NCBI GenBank assembly: GCA_027067235.1
Contig: JALXFQ010000199.1
Location: 1-6,042 of the forward strand
From: Gammaproteobacteria bacterium
Lineage (GTDB): Bacteria > Pseudomonadota > Gammaproteobacteria > QOAV01
Direction of reading: 5' to 3'
DNA length: 6,042 bases
Made by a program: the position numbers and the translations under genes. The notes below the pieces were generated by a model, which was not told the origin of the DNA, made no database searches, and saw only the letters and a list, made by a program, of their open reading frames with translations. Positions 5,727 to 6,042 of the stretch are shown piece by piece. Numbering within the stretch: position 1 is the first letter of the stretch; each line of letters opens with the position of its first letter.

Positions 5727-6042
5727 TCAATGGCATTTGGATGAGAGCAGTTTTCTGGCATCGTTGTTGACGTTCATCATCCATTTGTTGGCATTGGAGT
5801 GAATATACTGCACGCCGTCCCTGACCCGGTATTTGAGATTATCGCTGTTTTTGAAATTGATATCGAACTGGCGCGTGTTGTAGCGGACATCGACCACCAG
5901 AGTGTGCTTGTTACGCACGATAATCTTGCCGATCAGGTGACCGTTGCCGACCCATTTCGCGTTCCAACCGCGGTTGACGAATGCCTGTTTCAGCTTGTTT
6001 TGCACGGTTTTCATGGGCAGCTGGCAGCCAAATACCACTGGC
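5727..6042 (-). CDS. probable lipoprotein of unknown function, 5' end outside the window
   Basis: The frame stays open to the right edge, so the start is not seen. A GTG at 6038 and an ATG at 6014 are in frame but unlikely starts, because the residues before and after the GTG read (P)VVFGC-QLPMKT, which looks like the end of a lipoprotein signal peptide with Cys as the acylation site. The mature part of about 98 residues is rich in Asn and Lys, with short beta-like stretches (HLIGKIIVRN, HTLVVDVRYN, FDINFKNSDNLKY) and a C-terminal helix region (YIHSNANKWMMNVNNDARKLL). The order YN...INFK-S-NL-Y...IH-N-N-W resembles, from memory, a common uncharacterised lipoprotein family in gammaproteobacteria; I cannot name a function. 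Base composition looks visibly more AT-rich than in the neighbours. It ends 34 bases before glnK and may be co-transcribed with it. Confidence 0.7.
   Translation of the reverse strand, partial: PVVFGCQLPMKTVQNKLKQAFVNRGWNAKWVGNGHLIGKIIVRNKHTLVVDVRYNTRQFDINFKNSDNLKYRVRDGVQYIHSNANKWMMNVNNDARKLLSSKCH

Noticed and set aside
1..6042. A new defence, mobile or multi-gene accessory system
   Set aside because: All recognisable genes are core metabolism or stress genes in plausible contexts. There are no transposase, integrase, toxin-antitoxin, reverse transcriptase or nuclease motifs, and no direct repeats of CRISPR type.

Overview
The window reads as ordinary chromosomal DNA from a moderately GC-rich gammaproteobacterium. 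The evidence is the ArgS sequence type and its following gene (argS then a short basic membrane protein, as in the argS / SPOR-protein / hslVU neighbourhood of pseudomonads and relatives), a Pseudomonas-like ArgB, and a glnK-amtB pair. I see no mobile element, CRISPR array, rRNA or tRNA gene, and no clear new multi-gene system. Coding density is high; the longest gap between genes is about 185 bases (2900-3084).

Layout. The left edge (1-147, minus) is the N-terminus of a one-pass membrane protein, probably an FtsN-like SPOR-domain protein, lying 13 bases downstream of argS (161-1900, minus; arginyl-tRNA synthetase, most likely with a GTG start). A 112-base divergent spacer separates argS from a small heat-shock protein gene (2013-2459, plus). 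That spacer holds a very good heat-shock sigma-32 (RpoH) promoter match, and the gene ends in a strong intrinsic terminator. Convergent to it is a 102-residue helical protein gene (2591-2899, minus) of unknown function. Its C-terminus is three exact-length 11-residue repeats beginning Trp-Asp, and its leader has a large inverted repeat. Divergent from that is argB (3085-3969, plus; N-acetylglutamate kinase of arginine biosynthesis). After a perfect 12-bp hairpin come, on the minus strand, amtB (4012-5325; ammonium channel), glnK (5354-5692; PII signal protein that gates AmtB) and the 3' part of a probable lipoprotein gene that runs off the right edge (5727-6042).

How the genes relate. glnK and amtB form the classic ammonium-uptake module: GlnK keeps Arg47 and Tyr51 of the T-loop, so it should plug AmtB when unmodified and be released when uridylylated. 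argB makes an arginine precursor and ArgS uses arginine, but they are in separate transcription units. The small heat-shock protein is an independent stress gene. The most interesting items are the 11-residue-repeat protein with its structured leader, the sigma-32 promoter squeezed between two divergent genes, and the perfect hairpin between argB and amtB, which may be a dispersed repeat.
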